A stretch of DNA of 64,000 bases from Shewanella piezotolerans WP3 (GCF_000014885.1 NC_011566.1:2337501-2401500); one strand, 5' to 3'. Positions 28,405 to 38,254 are shown, numbered from the stretch's first letter. Made by a program: numbers and translations. Notes: a model not told the origin generated them from the letters alone.

Positions 28405-28871
28405 AATTGAAAAAGTTCACTTTAAATCTTGATTAACGGCATATAATAACGGATTTTTCCGATAAGCTCTGCACTTTTTGGCATCCTGTTGAGGCTTTTA
28501 TCATTTATTGTGTATTGGAATGAGACAAAGTCTCGTTTAAGGCCTGAAGGCGAAGCGTCAATTCAAAGAGCAGCAGTGATTACGGTATGAGGATTAGCCT
28601 CTTGTTTGGCTGTTAATTAGCTTGACGCTAGAAATTGATTCGTGGCTGTTTAATTACCATTATGACCTCGCATCACATTGTTAAAACCTTTAGTGTAGCG
28701 ACCTATTTACCATCTGGATTTCTGGTTTCTGTCTGGTATGATATCTGCCGTCATGTTATTCATGTAGCCGAGACTTACTGAAAGGCTGCAAGTGTAAACA
28801 AACTAATCTATTTATCATTTATAGAGCTGATTCACAGGCTATAGCTCTAAGCAACTTTCTATCGAGGCTCA
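28405..28871. other. Intergenic region between divergent yejL and yejK
   Basis: About 467 bp without a credible gene. On the + strand an extended -10 element TGGTATGAT (28734-28742) lies ~130 bp upstream of yejK and is a plausible promoter. The rest shows nothing recognised. Confidence 0.45.
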
Positions 28872-29900
28872 ATGAGTATTAACGTCGAACAAGCAATCAT
28901 CCATGCCATCTCTCAAGATGGAGACGGTCAGCTTAGCTGTCGTTTACGCCCACAGCCGTTATTAAACAGCCAAGCGGTAGAGACGATGTTAGATGAACTG
29001 CATCAAACCTACACCACAAAGGCGGGTAAAGGTTTTGGCCATTTTGGCATCAGTGGTGACGACGGTGAAGCAAACACTAAGTTCGAAGCTGCTTTGAGCC
29101 AATACCGTAGCAATGATCTAGGCTTTGTTGAGTTTTCAGGTATCGCAGGAAAATTACTGCAAGAAGAGCTTGCTAAGTATGACTTTAGCACTGGCGGATT
29201 TTTGCTACTCTCTTGCTATACCTATATGACCAGCGACTTTTTGTTCGTATCCTTACTTAACGCTAAGTCATCAATGACTGTGTTAGATGATATGGAGCTG
29301 ACGCAAAATACTCACTTAGATCTCAACAACGTTCAACTTGCTGCTCGTATTGACCTGACTGAATGGCAAGCAGATCCTGAGTCTAAAAAGTACATCTCTT
29401 TTGTTCGTGGGCGAGCAGGGCGTAAAGTCGCTGACTTTTTCCTCGATTTCATGGGCTGCGTTGAAGGTGTTAATACCAAAGCACAGAACAAGTCATTGAT
29501 GAATGCCGTTGAGGACTTTGTTGGCGGCAGTGAGTTGACAAAAGATGAGCGTCAAACCGCGCGTGAGCGAGTGTTTGACTATTGTACTGAGCGCTGTGAT
29601 GAAGGTGCTGATATTCAGATTAAAGATCTAGCTGATGAGCTAGCAGAACAAGGCATGGATTCATTCTATGATTTTGCTCAGGGTGGAGATTACGACCTCG
29701 AAGAGGAATTCCCTGGCGATAAACCAACACTGAGACAGTTGAAGAAATTTTCTGGTACTGGCGGTGGAGTAACACTTAGTTTTGATAGTCAGCATCTTGG
29801 TGAACGTGTGATTTACGATCCAGTGTCAGACACTATTATCATAAAAGGTGTTCCGGCAAATCTTAAAGATCAACTTGATCGACGCTTAAAAGGTGAGTAA
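28872..29900 (+). CDS. yejK: Nucleoid-associated protein YejK (NdpA)
   Basis: 342 aa, close to E. coli YejK (335). The opening AIIHAISQDGDGQLSCRLR, the central KKYISFVRGRAGRKVADFF segment and CVEGVNTKAQNKSLM are family signatures. The protein is cytoplasmic and associates with the nucleoid; its precise function is not settled. It is divergent from yejL-yejM, as is common in this lineage, and has its own terminator. Confidence 0.94.
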   Translation: MSINVEQAIIHAISQDGDGQLSCRLRPQPLLNSQAVETMLDELHQTYTTKAGKGFGHFGISGDDGEANTKFEAALSQYRSNDLGFVEFSGIAGKLLQEELAKYDFSTGGFLLLSCYTYMTSDFLFVSLLNAKSSMTVLDDMELTQNTHLDLNNVQLAARIDLTEWQADPESKKYISFVRGRAGRKVADFFLDFMGCVEGVNTKAQNKSLMNAVEDFVGGSELTKDERQTARERVFDYCTERCDEGADIQIKDLADELAEQGMDSFYDFAQGGDYDLEEEFPGDKPTLRQLKKFSGTGGGVTLSFDSQHLGERVIYDPVSDTIIIKGVPANLKDQLDRRLKGE

Positions 29901-29929
29901 ATAGCCCCTCTTTTGAGCTTGAACGGAAG

Positions 29930-29956
29930 CCGAGTGTTTAACGCTCGGTTTTTTTG
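29930..29956 (+). terminator. Terminator of yejK
   Basis: CCGAGTG / CGCTCGG stem with one G-T pair and a TTTTTTT tail. Confidence 0.88.
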
Positions 29957-29971
29957 TCTCTAGGCTTTAAA

Positions 29972-30299
29972 TCAATTGCATTAAGTATTTGACCCGTTCA
30001 GAACCCCTCAGACCTTTCAATTCAAGGGCATTGATAAAGAAATGGTTATTCCCTTTTAAGCCAATGCAAAGCAGAAATGGAAAAGCTGAGCTGCTCGCGT
30101 AGTGCGGCAGAGGTTAAACAATTTGGCAAAACGCTTTATGCTTCGCTATGTGATTTGAATATACGGCTAAATGGATTTAGGAGGTAGCGCGAAGTAGGAT
30201 GCCAGAGTCGAGAATAACGACTAGCTCAAATCCCACTCCTTGCCTACAGCGATTTGAATTTCCGCTGAATGGTCAAACTTTTAATGCAATTGGTATTAG
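29972..30299. repeat. Interspersed repeat, family 1, copy 1 (~328 bp)
   Basis: The element is bounded by inverted ends: (C)AATTGCATTAAgTaTTTGACC on the left and its inverse ending GCAATTGGTATTAG on the right. It matches the element at 54018-54325 in inverted orientation with long identical stretches (e.g. CTGCTTTGCATTGGCTTAAA read on the minus strand) and carries a ~20-bp insertion relative to it. It has no coding capacity. Size, inverted ends and copy number fit a MITE. Confidence 0.8.
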
Positions 30300-30367
30300 T
30301 TATTGAGCGTGCTTAGTTTAAAGTTGTCGAATATTGCTGTTTATCATTGTAAGCTACAGCAATTATT

Positions 30368-30412
30368 GTAATACCAATCAGTATCAAGATTTGATCGCTC
30401 AGTGAGTGTTTC
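30368..30412. repeat. Partial end of repeat family 2
   Basis: GTAATACCAATCAGTATCAAG and the following GCTCAGTGAGTGTTTCAG match the left ends of the elements at 39267 and 63954. Only one end is present, so this is a solo or truncated copy. It sits ~85 bp upstream of the next gene and may contribute to its leader. Confidence 0.65.
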
Positions 30413-30496
30413 AGATATTGATTGCTATCATTTCATCCTGCAGCCATTGCTGCCTGGATTGTGCAAGGTAGACTGTTTTTCTACCTAGGAGCTTAA

Positions 30497-31378
30497 ATGC
30501 AACTATTTGTTAAAGATTTAACTGTGATTGATTTTTCATACCTATGTCCAATTCGTGGCATGGTTGGTGAAAGTTGGATTGTCGATGTTTTGTTGGATGG
30601 GGGCTTAGATGAGCAAAACATGGTGCTTGATTTTGCAAAAGTAAAACGAACCATTAAAAACACCATCGATGACGTTGCTGATCACCGCCTATTGATCCCA
30701 ACGGCCTGTAGTGAAGTGCGCTGGCAACAGCAAGGTGACAGAGTCTGGATGGACTTTGATAGCCAACAGGGCAGCATGCACTTAGCGTGCCCTTCGCAAG
30801 CATTTGCGCTGATCCCAAGTGAAATTATCGATTTTGACAGTGTTAATAAGTTCTTGCAAAAAGCGCTTAAAGAGGCGTTACCCGCTAACGTAGAAGGTAT
30901 ATCTTTAACGCTGAGAAATGAAATTCATGATGCACCTTTTTATCATTATACTCATGGGCTTAAGAAGCATGATGGTAACTGCCAACGTATTGCTCATGGA
31001 CACAGAAGTCCGGTAACCGTATTTGAAAATGGGGTCGCGGCACCAAAGTGGGATGAGTATTGGGCTAAACGCTGGCATGATATTTACCTCGGTAGTGACG
31101 AAGATTGTGTCTCGGTACAAACGCTAACACTATCCCCACAAACACAAGTCAATGACAACACGCATTTGGGTTTCCATTATCAAGCGCCACAGGGAGACTT
31201 TCAATTGGCTATGCCTAAGGGCTGTTGTGACGTACTGCCCCACGATACTACGGTAGAGTTATTGGCAGATTATATGGCGCAAACCTTATCTGAAAAAGTG
31301 CCTAGTAGCGATTTTAAAGTCATCGCTTATGAAGGGATTGGTAAGGGTGCTATCGCAAGTAGACAGAGTAGAAGTTAA
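30497..31378 (+). CDS. Tandem T-fold protein, 6-pyruvoyl-tetrahydropterin synthase/QueD-like
   Basis: 293 aa, about twice a single QueD. The C-terminal half keeps the family's zinc and catalytic pattern: H153, then C162 and H167-G-H169 (NCQRIAHGHRSPVTVF). The N-terminal half has the same fold-like pattern (LTVIDFSYLCPIRGMVGESW, DDVADHRLLIP) but lacks the HGH ligands and looks like a degenerate partner domain. QueD/PTPS enzymes act on dihydroneopterin triphosphate in queuosine or pterin synthesis; the true substrate of this duplicated form is unknown. An M23 peptidase gene follows 15 bp later, so they are probably one operon. Confidence 0.8.
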   Translation: MQLFVKDLTVIDFSYLCPIRGMVGESWIVDVLLDGGLDEQNMVLDFAKVKRTIKNTIDDVADHRLLIPTACSEVRWQQQGDRVWMDFDSQQGSMHLACPSQAFALIPSEIIDFDSVNKFLQKALKEALPANVEGISLTLRNEIHDAPFYHYTHGLKKHDGNCQRIAHGHRSPVTVFENGVAAPKWDEYWAKRWHDIYLGSDEDCVSVQTLTLSPQTQVNDNTHLGFHYQAPQGDFQLAMPKGCCDVLPHDTTVELLADYMAQTLSEKVPSSDFKVIAYEGIGKGAIASRQSRS

Positions 31379-31393
31379 ATCTAAGGAGATATT

Positions 31394-32236
31394 TTGAATA
31401 AAATTGCCTCACTAGCAATAGCTGGTATTGCTGCTTTGGTATCTACTTCAACCAGCGCTCAAGTTGAATTAAACGGCGAGTTTAAACAAGGCGCCTTGAT
31501 CCGAGCTAAAGTACAACCTGGTACGCAAGTCTATTTGAACGATGACCCTATTAAGGTTAACCCTAATGGAGAGTTTGCTTTTGGATTTTCGAGAGAAGCA
31601 GAGTTAAAGCAAATGCTTAAACTCGTTTATCCAGACGGCTTAACTGAGCTGAAACCGCTATCAATTGAAAAGCGTGATTATAAAATTCAGCAAGTTAACG
31701 GGATCAGCAAAAAAATAATGAAACCTGATCCTAAAGCGCAAAGTCGAGCAGCGAAGGACAGTAAACAGGTCAAAACAGCCCGAGCACAATTTAGCCCAAA
31801 TGATGCGTTTAACCAAACGTTTATTTGGCCTCTCACCGGGCGTATTTCTGGTGTCTATGGCAGTCAGCGGGTCTATAACGGCAAGCCTGGCACGCCTCAT
31901 TACGGTGTAGATGTTGCCGCTAAAACGGGAACTGTGGTGGTGGCGCCAGCGGATGGTGTTATCTCATTATCGGTCGCAGACATGTTTTATTCTGGTGGTA
32001 CCATGATTATTGACCATGGTTATGGTGTCAGTTCGAGTTTTCTACATCTGAGTAAATTGTATGTCAAAGAGGGGCAGGCTGTTAAGCAGGGAGAAAAACT
32101 TGCAGAAGTCGGTGCGACAGGTCGCGCAACGGGGCCACATTTAGATTGGCGAGTTAACTGGTATCAAATGAGACTCGATCCAACAACGATAGTCCCTTCG
32201 ATGAAAAGCGTACTAGAAAAACAATCTACCAAGTAA
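31394..32236 (+). CDS. M23-family peptidoglycan metallopeptidase, secreted
   Basis: 280 aa. I accept the TTG start because AAGGAG lies 5 nt upstream and the product opens with a good signal peptide (cleavage near STSA, ~22). The C-terminal LytM/M23 domain carries HYGVDVAA (first zinc ligands H and D), FLHLSK and HLDWRVNW (final H). All M23 zinc ligands are visible, so it should be an active endopeptidase cutting peptidoglycan cross-links in the periplasm. The N-terminal ~100 residues are beta-rich and unassigned. It follows the T-fold gene closely. Confidence 0.9.
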   Translation: MNKIASLAIAGIAALVSTSTSAQVELNGEFKQGALIRAKVQPGTQVYLNDDPIKVNPNGEFAFGFSREAELKQMLKLVYPDGLTELKPLSIEKRDYKIQQVNGISKKIMKPDPKAQSRAAKDSKQVKTARAQFSPNDAFNQTFIWPLTGRISGVYGSQRVYNGKPGTPHYGVDVAAKTGTVVVAPADGVISLSVADMFYSGGTMIIDHGYGVSSSFLHLSKLYVKEGQAVKQGEKLAEVGATGRATGPHLDWRVNWYQMRLDPTTIVPSMKSVLEKQSTK

Positions 32237-32242
32237 AACCTT

Positions 32243-32287
32243 ACAGTCATAAAAAAAGCAGCGATAAGCTGCTTTTTTTATGACTGT
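32243..32287. terminator. Bidirectional terminator with a 20-bp perfect stem
   Basis: The arms 32243-32262 and 32268-32287 are fully complementary around a 5-nt loop (GATAA). The inner part is A7-GCAGC / GCTGC-T7, so it works as a terminator in both directions for the convergent M23 and DUF2062 genes. Confidence 0.92.
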
Positions 32288-32305
32288 ATGTTTTGCCTAA
32301 GAATA

Positions 32306-32812
32306 TTACTTGTTGCGGCTTTTCCACTTAAACAATACTGAATATTTCCATAAGGTTCTAATCATGAAGTATGAGGTAACGGCAAAAAGAGCCCCTAAGA
32401 CTAGGCAACCAAGTAAAAATGATGGTCCAATGGTTTCAATTGAAGATTCAACCCACTGCCAGCTTGCTTCAAATGCAAACTCTTGGGGAGGATTGCCAAG
32501 AAGCTTCGCGCCAAGGATATAAGCAACGTAAAACATAAAAGGCATGGTTACAGGGTTTGTCACCCAAACGAGCGCAACAGCAAGTGGTAGGTTTACATTA
32601 AAAAGTATTGCGAGTGCTGCAGCTAATACCATTTGAAATGGCATCGGGATCCAAGCTACAAACAATCCTACAGCAAATGCACCAGGCGCTGAGCGCCGGT
32701 TTAATGCCCATAAATTGGGTTTTAGTAAAAGATCACCAAACATGCGCAGGTTCTTGTGATTGCGCAATGTTTCAGGCTTCGGCATAAATCTTTCTAATAA
32801 TTTTTTTGGCAT
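32306..32812 (-). CDS. DUF2062 membrane protein
   Basis: 168 aa. WALNRRSAPGAFAVGLFVAWIPMPFQM and NLPLAVALVWVTNPVTMP are typical of DUF2062. There are about three hydrophobic segments and a basic C-terminus. The function is unknown; the family is often next to comEC, as here, where comEC starts 33 bp away in the opposite direction. Confidence 0.88.
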   Translation of the reverse strand: MPKKLLERFMPKPETLRNHKNLRMFGDLLLKPNLWALNRRSAPGAFAVGLFVAWIPMPFQMVLAAALAILFNVNLPLAVALVWVTNPVTMPFMFYVAYILGAKLLGNPPQEFAFEASWQWVESSIETIGPSFLLGCLVLGALFAVTSYFMIRTLWKYSVLFKWKSRNK

Positions 32813-32844
32813 AACTTGAATTTGCTGTCTTAACTTACGTCACT

Positions 32845-35202
32845 ATGAATGGATTCATGTGTGGCTTTTGTGCCACGATAATATCAGCAATGCTTTGGCC
32901 ATCGCTCCCTCAACTTGCTACCTTGCCGTTGTTCATTATGTTGGCAATGGTTGTTATTCGGCACACCCCAGTATTGGCAGGTGGCCTAATTGCACTTAGC
33001 TGGATAACGACTTTTAATGCGTTATTAATGAGCTGGGATACAAGTGAATACGTTGACACTATAGTTGTTAAGGGCGAAATCATATCACTAGTTAACTCAA
33101 ACGGCGACTGGATTAGTATGGATATTATGCTGATTGATTCAATTTTGCCCCACTCGTTAGCTCGAAAGCTTAGATTATCATGGTCAAAACCGCCAAAGGT
33201 TGAAGTCGGTCAACAGTGGCTGTTAACAATCAGGCCAAAACCAATCACTAGTTTATTGAATCAAGGCGGTTTTAATCAGCAGAAGTATCTGCTCAGTAAA
33301 CATATTTTTGCTAAAGGAAAAGTGATTAATGGTCAATTAATATCTGAAAATAGTGATGTTAGGGCCGAACTGATTAAGCAACTCAAACCCGCTCTGAAAC
33401 AATATCCTTCACAAGATTTAATGCTGGCGCTACTAGTTGGCGATAAAAGCTTGATGACAAATAATCGCTGGTTGCAGTTGAAAAACACAGGTACTGGTCA
33501 CCTGTTTGCTATCTCAGGGTTACACCTTTCAGTAGCTTGTTTTTGGGGCTATATACTCTGTAAAACCATGCTGTTTCAGTTATTCGCCAATCAAGGTCGA
33601 CGAAATGCTGTAATTGCAATGCTGGTGTGCGCTTTTACTGCGATTGCTTATGCTTATCTTGCGGGCTTTTCAGTTTCTACCCAGCGTGCACTCATAATGC
33701 TGCTTGCCTATTTGTCTTCATGGTTATTTACTCGGTTTTCAAGTAGTTGGGAAAGGCTGCTCTATGCGTTATTTATCGTGTTACTCATCGATCCATTAAG
33801 TCCGCTTAGTGCAAGCTTTTGGCTCTCCTTTATGGCGCTGGTCGTTATTCTTGTGACTATCTCGAGTTGCTTACCAACACCACTCATCAAGCATCCAAGC
33901 GAGGAGGTTCTAGAGGACATTGTCGCTCAAACAGCATTTACCTCAAGCTATCGTTTTTTACTGCGGGCTGTACAGCAGTGGTTCATACCGTTTTGGGCAA
34001 TTCAGTGGAGGCTCGCGCTAATATTAGGGCTTTTACAGGCGAGCTTCTTTGCCGGAACTTCAATCATCAGCGTAGCGGTTAATTTACTGCTAGTACCTTG
34101 GTTTAGCTTTGTGGTGATCCCTTTGGCTTTGCTTTCTTTGATGCTGTTTATTATTGGGTTGGGAAGCGGTGTTGAAATTGATTTTACAAATATCTTTTGG
34201 CTAGCGAATCAGACGTTAGAGCCAGCTATCTTTTTACTTGATAACGCTAGCAAGGTTTCATTTGCTTGGCTGAATCTCTCCAATCAATGGATAGCCGTAT
34301 TACTCAGTGCTATGGCTGGCTTATGGTTTTTTCGTCAATTTAGAAATATTTATTGGCGGATAACTTTTGGCGTGATGTTGCTGCCAATGATCATTTTGAT
34401 TTTCCAAAAGTACGTTAATGAACAAAACCAGCAGTGGAAGGTTCATATGCTCGATGTTGGCCAGGGGATGTCTGTCGTCATAGAAAGTAATGGCAGAGCG
34501 ATTGTTTACGATACCGGTGCAAGCTTCGGTGCCAGTTTTAGTTACGCTGAGCGGGTAGTCTTGCCTTTTTTAAGAGAGAAAGGGATTAGTCAAGTTGATT
34601 ACTTAGTCATAAGCCATGCTGATAATGATCATGCTGGTGGAGTTGGTGTAGTCATGGCCGCATTTCCAAATACTCAGGTCATTTCAGATGACAGCGCTAA
34701 AGGTGCGATAGATTGCCGCCCTAAAGCGTTTATGTGGCAAGCAATAAAGCTTGAAATTGTCGCGCCGACATTTGTTACTGCAGGGAATAATGGCTCATGT
34801 GTCATAAGGCTTAGTAAAGCTGGGAATAGCATATTGCTGACCGGTGATATTGAAGCCGCTGCAGAGCTGGCATTGCTATCCGATAAAGCGATAGTCAGTC
34901 AGGTGATGAGTGCTCCTCATCATGGCAGCAAAACGTCCTCAAGTTTAGGCTTTATTAACGCAGTCGCACCTAAACTTGTTTTATTCCCTGCTGGCTTTAA
35001 CAATCGTTATGGATTTCCCAAAGAGGACGTGGTTGCGCGTTATCATCGTTTAGGTATCGAAACATTAACGACAGGGGAGGACGGACAGTTAAGTGTGATA
35101 TTTAAGCATGGAAGTGTTGATTATTATACATATCGCTCGGATTTTGCACCATTTTGGTATAACCAAGTGTTTAGGTTTGGTGAGAACGAAAATCCAGAGT
35201 AG
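32845..35202 (+). CDS. comEC: ComEC/Rec2-family DNA internalisation protein
   Basis: 785 aa. An N-terminal membrane part and DUF4131-like region are followed by the Competence domain (around GTGHLFAISGLHLSV, ~215-230) with many membrane helices. The C-terminal metallo-beta-lactamase domain has MLDVGQGMSVVIE, SHADNDHAGG and SAPHHGSKTS. ComEC forms the inner-membrane channel for single-stranded DNA in natural transformation. The first residues are hydrophobic and the RBS is weak. It is the first gene of comEC-msbA-lpxK-ycaR, a conserved arrangement with lipid A export genes. Confidence 0.93.
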   Translation: MNGFMCGFCATIISAMLWPSLPQLATLPLFIMLAMVVIRHTPVLAGGLIALSWITTFNALLMSWDTSEYVDTIVVKGEIISLVNSNGDWISMDIMLIDSILPHSLARKLRLSWSKPPKVEVGQQWLLTIRPKPITSLLNQGGFNQQKYLLSKHIFAKGKVINGQLISENSDVRAELIKQLKPALKQYPSQDLMLALLVGDKSLMTNNRWLQLKNTGTGHLFAISGLHLSVACFWGYILCKTMLFQLFANQGRRNAVIAMLVCAFTAIAYAYLAGFSVSTQRALIMLLAYLSSWLFTRFSSSWERLLYALFIVLLIDPLSPLSASFWLSFMALVVILVTISSCLPTPLIKHPSEEVLEDIVAQTAFTSSYRFLLRAVQQWFIPFWAIQWRLALILGLLQASFFAGTSIISVAVNLLLVPWFSFVVIPLALLSLMLFIIGLGSGVEIDFTNIFWLANQTLEPAIFLLDNASKVSFAWLNLSNQWIAVLLSAMAGLWFFRQFRNIYWRITFGVMLLPMIILIFQKYVNEQNQQWKVHMLDVGQGMSVVIESNGRAIVYDTGASFGASFSYAERVVLPFLREKGISQVDYLVISHADNDHAGGVGVVMAAFPNTQVISDDSAKGAIDCRPKAFMWQAIKLEIVAPTFVTAGNNGSCVIRLSKAGNSILLTGDIEAAAELALLSDKAIVSQVMSAPHHGSKTSSSLGFINAVAPKLVLFPAGFNNRYGFPKEDVVARYHRLGIETLTTGEDGQLSVIFKHGSVDYYTYRSDFAPFWYNQVFRFGENENPE

Positions 35203-35235
35203 AATAGTTTTTTTGCCAACATCTTAAGTCTCCCA

Positions 35236-37059
35236 ATGACAACATCTCCTAAAAGTGAAGTGTGGACAGTTTTTAAGCGCCTACTGGGCTATTTAAAACC
35301 TCTTAAAGCTGTTTTATTTTTTGCCGTCGTTGGCTTAACGATGTACGCATTAGTCGATGCAACCTTTATTGCAGTAATAAAACCATTTATTGATGAAGGT
35401 TTTGGTGGACAGGCTAGCCAAATCCCAACAGGGGCTGGTGGGCTTACTAACTTAGATCTTGGCACCAGTGGTGGCTTTAATTCAGGCAGTGATGTACTGA
35501 TGATGGCGCCTTTTGTGGTGATCGTGTTATTTAGCCTCAGGGGACTGGCAAACTTCTTATCGACCTACTGTATCTCTTACATGAGTGCACGGGTGATTAT
35601 GGATCTGCGCCAAGAGGTGTTTGAACATTATCTAACACTACCCGTTAGCTACATTGATAGTGAGAATACGGGGAATTTAATCTCTCGTGTCACCTACGAT
35701 ACAGAACAAATTGCTCGCGCTTCGGGCAGCGCCCTAATTACCATTGTCCGCGACAGTATCACTGTTGTCGGCATGATTGCCATTATGTTTTACTTCTCAT
35801 GGAAACTGTCGCTGGTAATATTTATTATTGGTCCAATTATCGGGGTAGTCATTACGGTTGTGAGTCGTCGATTCAGAAAGGTGTCTAAAAATATCCAAGC
35901 AGCAATGGGCGGCGTGACAGCTGCAACAGAGCAGATGATTAAAGGCCATAAGAATGTACTGTCTTTTGGCGGACAAGAAACAGAAGCGCAGCGCTTTGCT
36001 AAAGTTAATGACCAAAATCGCTACCAGACGATGAAACTCGCCACAGCGCAAGCGATTAGCCAACCTTTGGTGATGATTATTGGCTCATTTGCTATTGCCT
36101 TTATCTTATACGCTGCCAGTATCGATAGCATGAAAGCAGAGCTAACCGCCGGTACATTTGCCACGATTCTGGGGGCGATGTTGGCAATGTTACAACCGAT
36201 TAAAAATTTAACCCGTGTTAATGCTGAATTCCAGCGTGGTATTGCTGCATGTACAACCGTATTTGAATTACTTGATACTAAACCTGAGAGTGATACCGGT
36301 ACGTTAGATGTAGAAAGAGTCAAAGGTGAATTGGCGTTTAACAATGTTGATTTCAGCTATCCTGGACAGGAAAAACTGGCATTAAACGGTATTGATTTTA
36401 CCGTAGAGCAGGGAAAAACATTGGCGCTAGTTGGGCGTTCAGGCTCAGGTAAGTCGACTATCGCAAGCTTAGTGACTCGGTTTTATACCGGTCTCAAGGC
36501 GGGCGAAATTACCCTTGATGGCAGTAATATTAATGACTACACGTTGGCATCACTGCGCAGCCAAGTTGCGCTAGTATCGCAGCAGGTCACGTTATTTAAT
36601 GATTCAATCGCAAATAATATCGCCTATGCCTATCCAGGTGAAGCAACGAAGGAGCAGATAATCAACGCAGCCACTCTTGCTCACGCGATGGAGTTTATCG
36701 AGCCTATGCCTGAGGGCCTCGACACCCAAATTGGTGAAAATGGCGTTATGCTTTCTGGTGGCCAAAGACAACGTATTGCTATCGCAAGGGCGATATTACG
36801 TAATTCACCTGTATTAATTTTAGATGAAGCAACTTCTGCGCTTGATACTGAATCCGAAAAGGCGATTCAAGACGGTTTAGATAACCTTAGGCATAATCGT
36901 ACATCAATCGTTATTGCTCATCGCCTATCAACAATTGAAAGTGCTGACCAAATTCTTGTTGTTGATCAGGGGGAAATAGTTGAGCGCGGTACGCATACAT
37001 CGCTACTTGAAAAGCAAGGCATCTATTACAACCTATACCAAATGCAGTTTGGAAGCTAA
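35236..37059 (+). CDS. msbA: Lipid A flippase MsbA (ABC exporter)
   Basis: 607 aa half-transporter. Six membrane helices (~25-310) precede an ATPase domain with Walker A GRSGSGKST, signature LSGGQRQR, Walker B LILDEATSALD and switch IAHRLST. It matches MsbA in length (E. coli 582) and in its genetic context with lpxK. It flips lipid A-core across the inner membrane as a homodimer. The loop near 55-85 is Gly/Asn-rich and longer than in E. coli. lpxK starts directly after the stop codon. Confidence 0.96.
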   Translation: MTTSPKSEVWTVFKRLLGYLKPLKAVLFFAVVGLTMYALVDATFIAVIKPFIDEGFGGQASQIPTGAGGLTNLDLGTSGGFNSGSDVLMMAPFVVIVLFSLRGLANFLSTYCISYMSARVIMDLRQEVFEHYLTLPVSYIDSENTGNLISRVTYDTEQIARASGSALITIVRDSITVVGMIAIMFYFSWKLSLVIFIIGPIIGVVITVVSRRFRKVSKNIQAAMGGVTAATEQMIKGHKNVLSFGGQETEAQRFAKVNDQNRYQTMKLATAQAISQPLVMIIGSFAIAFILYAASIDSMKAELTAGTFATILGAMLAMLQPIKNLTRVNAEFQRGIAACTTVFELLDTKPESDTGTLDVERVKGELAFNNVDFSYPGQEKLALNGIDFTVEQGKTLALVGRSGSGKSTIASLVTRFYTGLKAGEITLDGSNINDYTLASLRSQVALVSQQVTLFNDSIANNIAYAYPGEATKEQIINAATLAHAMEFIEPMPEGLDTQIGENGVMLSGGQRQRIAIARAILRNSPVLILDEATSALDTESEKAIQDGLDNLRHNRTSIVIAHRLSTIESADQILVVDQGEIVERGTHTSLLEKQGIYYNLYQMQFGS

Positions 37060-38058
37060 ATGCAATCTTGGGTTAACAAACTATGGTATGACGGGCATGT
37101 TCTGCGCTTTGCGCTTTGGCCATTGTCACTACTATTTGCAGCTATAACTTGGTTCAGAAGACAGCTCTATGCTGTTGGCCTAAAGCCGCAAGCCACTTTT
37201 CCTGTACCTGTCATAATTGTAGGTAATATTACTGTTGGTGGCAGCGGTAAAACACCCACTGTAATATACCTCATAGAATTACTGCGTAAGCACGGCTATA
37301 AGCCCGGTGTTATTAGTCGGGGTTATGGTGTACAAATTGACGGGGTACGTTCGGTTTACCCTAGTAATAATGCGAACCAAGTCGGCGATGAGCCTGCGAT
37401 GATTGTGGCAAGAACGAATATACCAATGGTCGTCGGTGCGAAACGGATAGATGCCGCACAGCAGTTACTTAATGACTTTGATGTCGATATTATTATCAGT
37501 GATGATGGTCTACAACATTATGCACTTGCACGCGATATAGAGCTTATCATTCTTGATGGTGAGCGTCGTTTAGGCAATGGAATGTTGCTTCCAGCTGGAC
37601 CATTGAGAGAAGGAGGTTGGCGAGCCGCTGCTGTCGATCATGTCATTGTTAATGGTGGCGAAGCTCAAAGTGGTGAACAACAAATGTTATTGCAGCCAAC
37701 GTTATGGCACTCGGTAAATGGCAAACAGAGCCCTGACACCGCACCAGAACCTGAACAGGATGTGGTGGCTATGGCCGGAATTGGTAACCCTTCTCGGTTT
37801 TTTGATACGTTAGCGGATATGGGCTACCGGCTCGATAAGGTGCAGGCATTTGATGACCATAGTGCTTATAGCGAAGCAACATTGACAGCACTTGCAGGTG
37901 AACTTCCTTTGCTAATGACAGAGAAAGATGCGGTGAAATGTCGCGAATTTGCAAAAGATAACTGGTGGTATCTCGCAGTTGATGCGAAGCTACCTCATTC
38001 ATTTGATCAACAACTTTTGACCCGTGTTAAACAAGTGGTCGAAGAGAAACAAAGGTAA
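37060..38058 (+). CDS. lpxK: Tetraacyldisaccharide 4'-kinase LpxK
   Basis: 332 aa. The P-loop is VGNITVGGSGKTPTV (~54-68), and ISRGYG, DDGLQH and EKDAVKC are family motifs. The enzyme phosphorylates the lipid A disaccharide precursor at the 4' position on the inner membrane. The ATG follows the msbA stop with no gap, so translation is probably coupled. Confidence 0.97.
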   Translation: MQSWVNKLWYDGHVLRFALWPLSLLFAAITWFRRQLYAVGLKPQATFPVPVIIVGNITVGGSGKTPTVIYLIELLRKHGYKPGVISRGYGVQIDGVRSVYPSNNANQVGDEPAMIVARTNIPMVVGAKRIDAAQQLLNDFDVDIIISDDGLQHYALARDIELIILDGERRLGNGMLLPAGPLREGGWRAAAVDHVIVNGGEAQSGEQQMLLQPTLWHSVNGKQSPDTAPEPEQDVVAMAGIGNPSRFFDTLADMGYRLDKVQAFDDHSAYSEATLTALAGELPLLMTEKDAVKCREFAKDNWWYLAVDAKLPHSFDQQLLTRVKQVVEEKQR

Positions 38059-38062
38059 TAGC

Positions 38063-38236
38063 ATGGCATTTGATAAAAAACTACTCGATATTGTTGCGTG
38101 TCCAGTGTGTAAAGGAAAGCTTGAGTATAATAAACAAGATAATCAACTTATTTGTAAGTTCGATAAAATTGCTTACCCGATCAATGATGGCATCCCAGTT
38201 TTACTTGAGAACAAAGCAGAGCCATTAGCAGAGTAA
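38063..38236 (+). CDS. ycaR: Trm112-family protein YcaR
   Basis: 57 aa from the ATG at 38063, which follows AAAGG by 6 nt; an in-frame upstream start would overlap lpxK and is not needed. LLDIVACPVCKG carries the Cys pair, and the end KIAYPINDGIPVLL is conserved. Family members are small zinc-ribbon-like proteins; bacterial YcaR is of uncertain function. It is the last gene of the lipid A operon. Confidence 0.94.
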   Translation: MAFDKKLLDIVACPVCKGKLEYNKQDNQLICKFDKIAYPINDGIPVLLENKAEPLAE

Positions 38237-38254
38237 TCATTGTAGATTCTGAAT

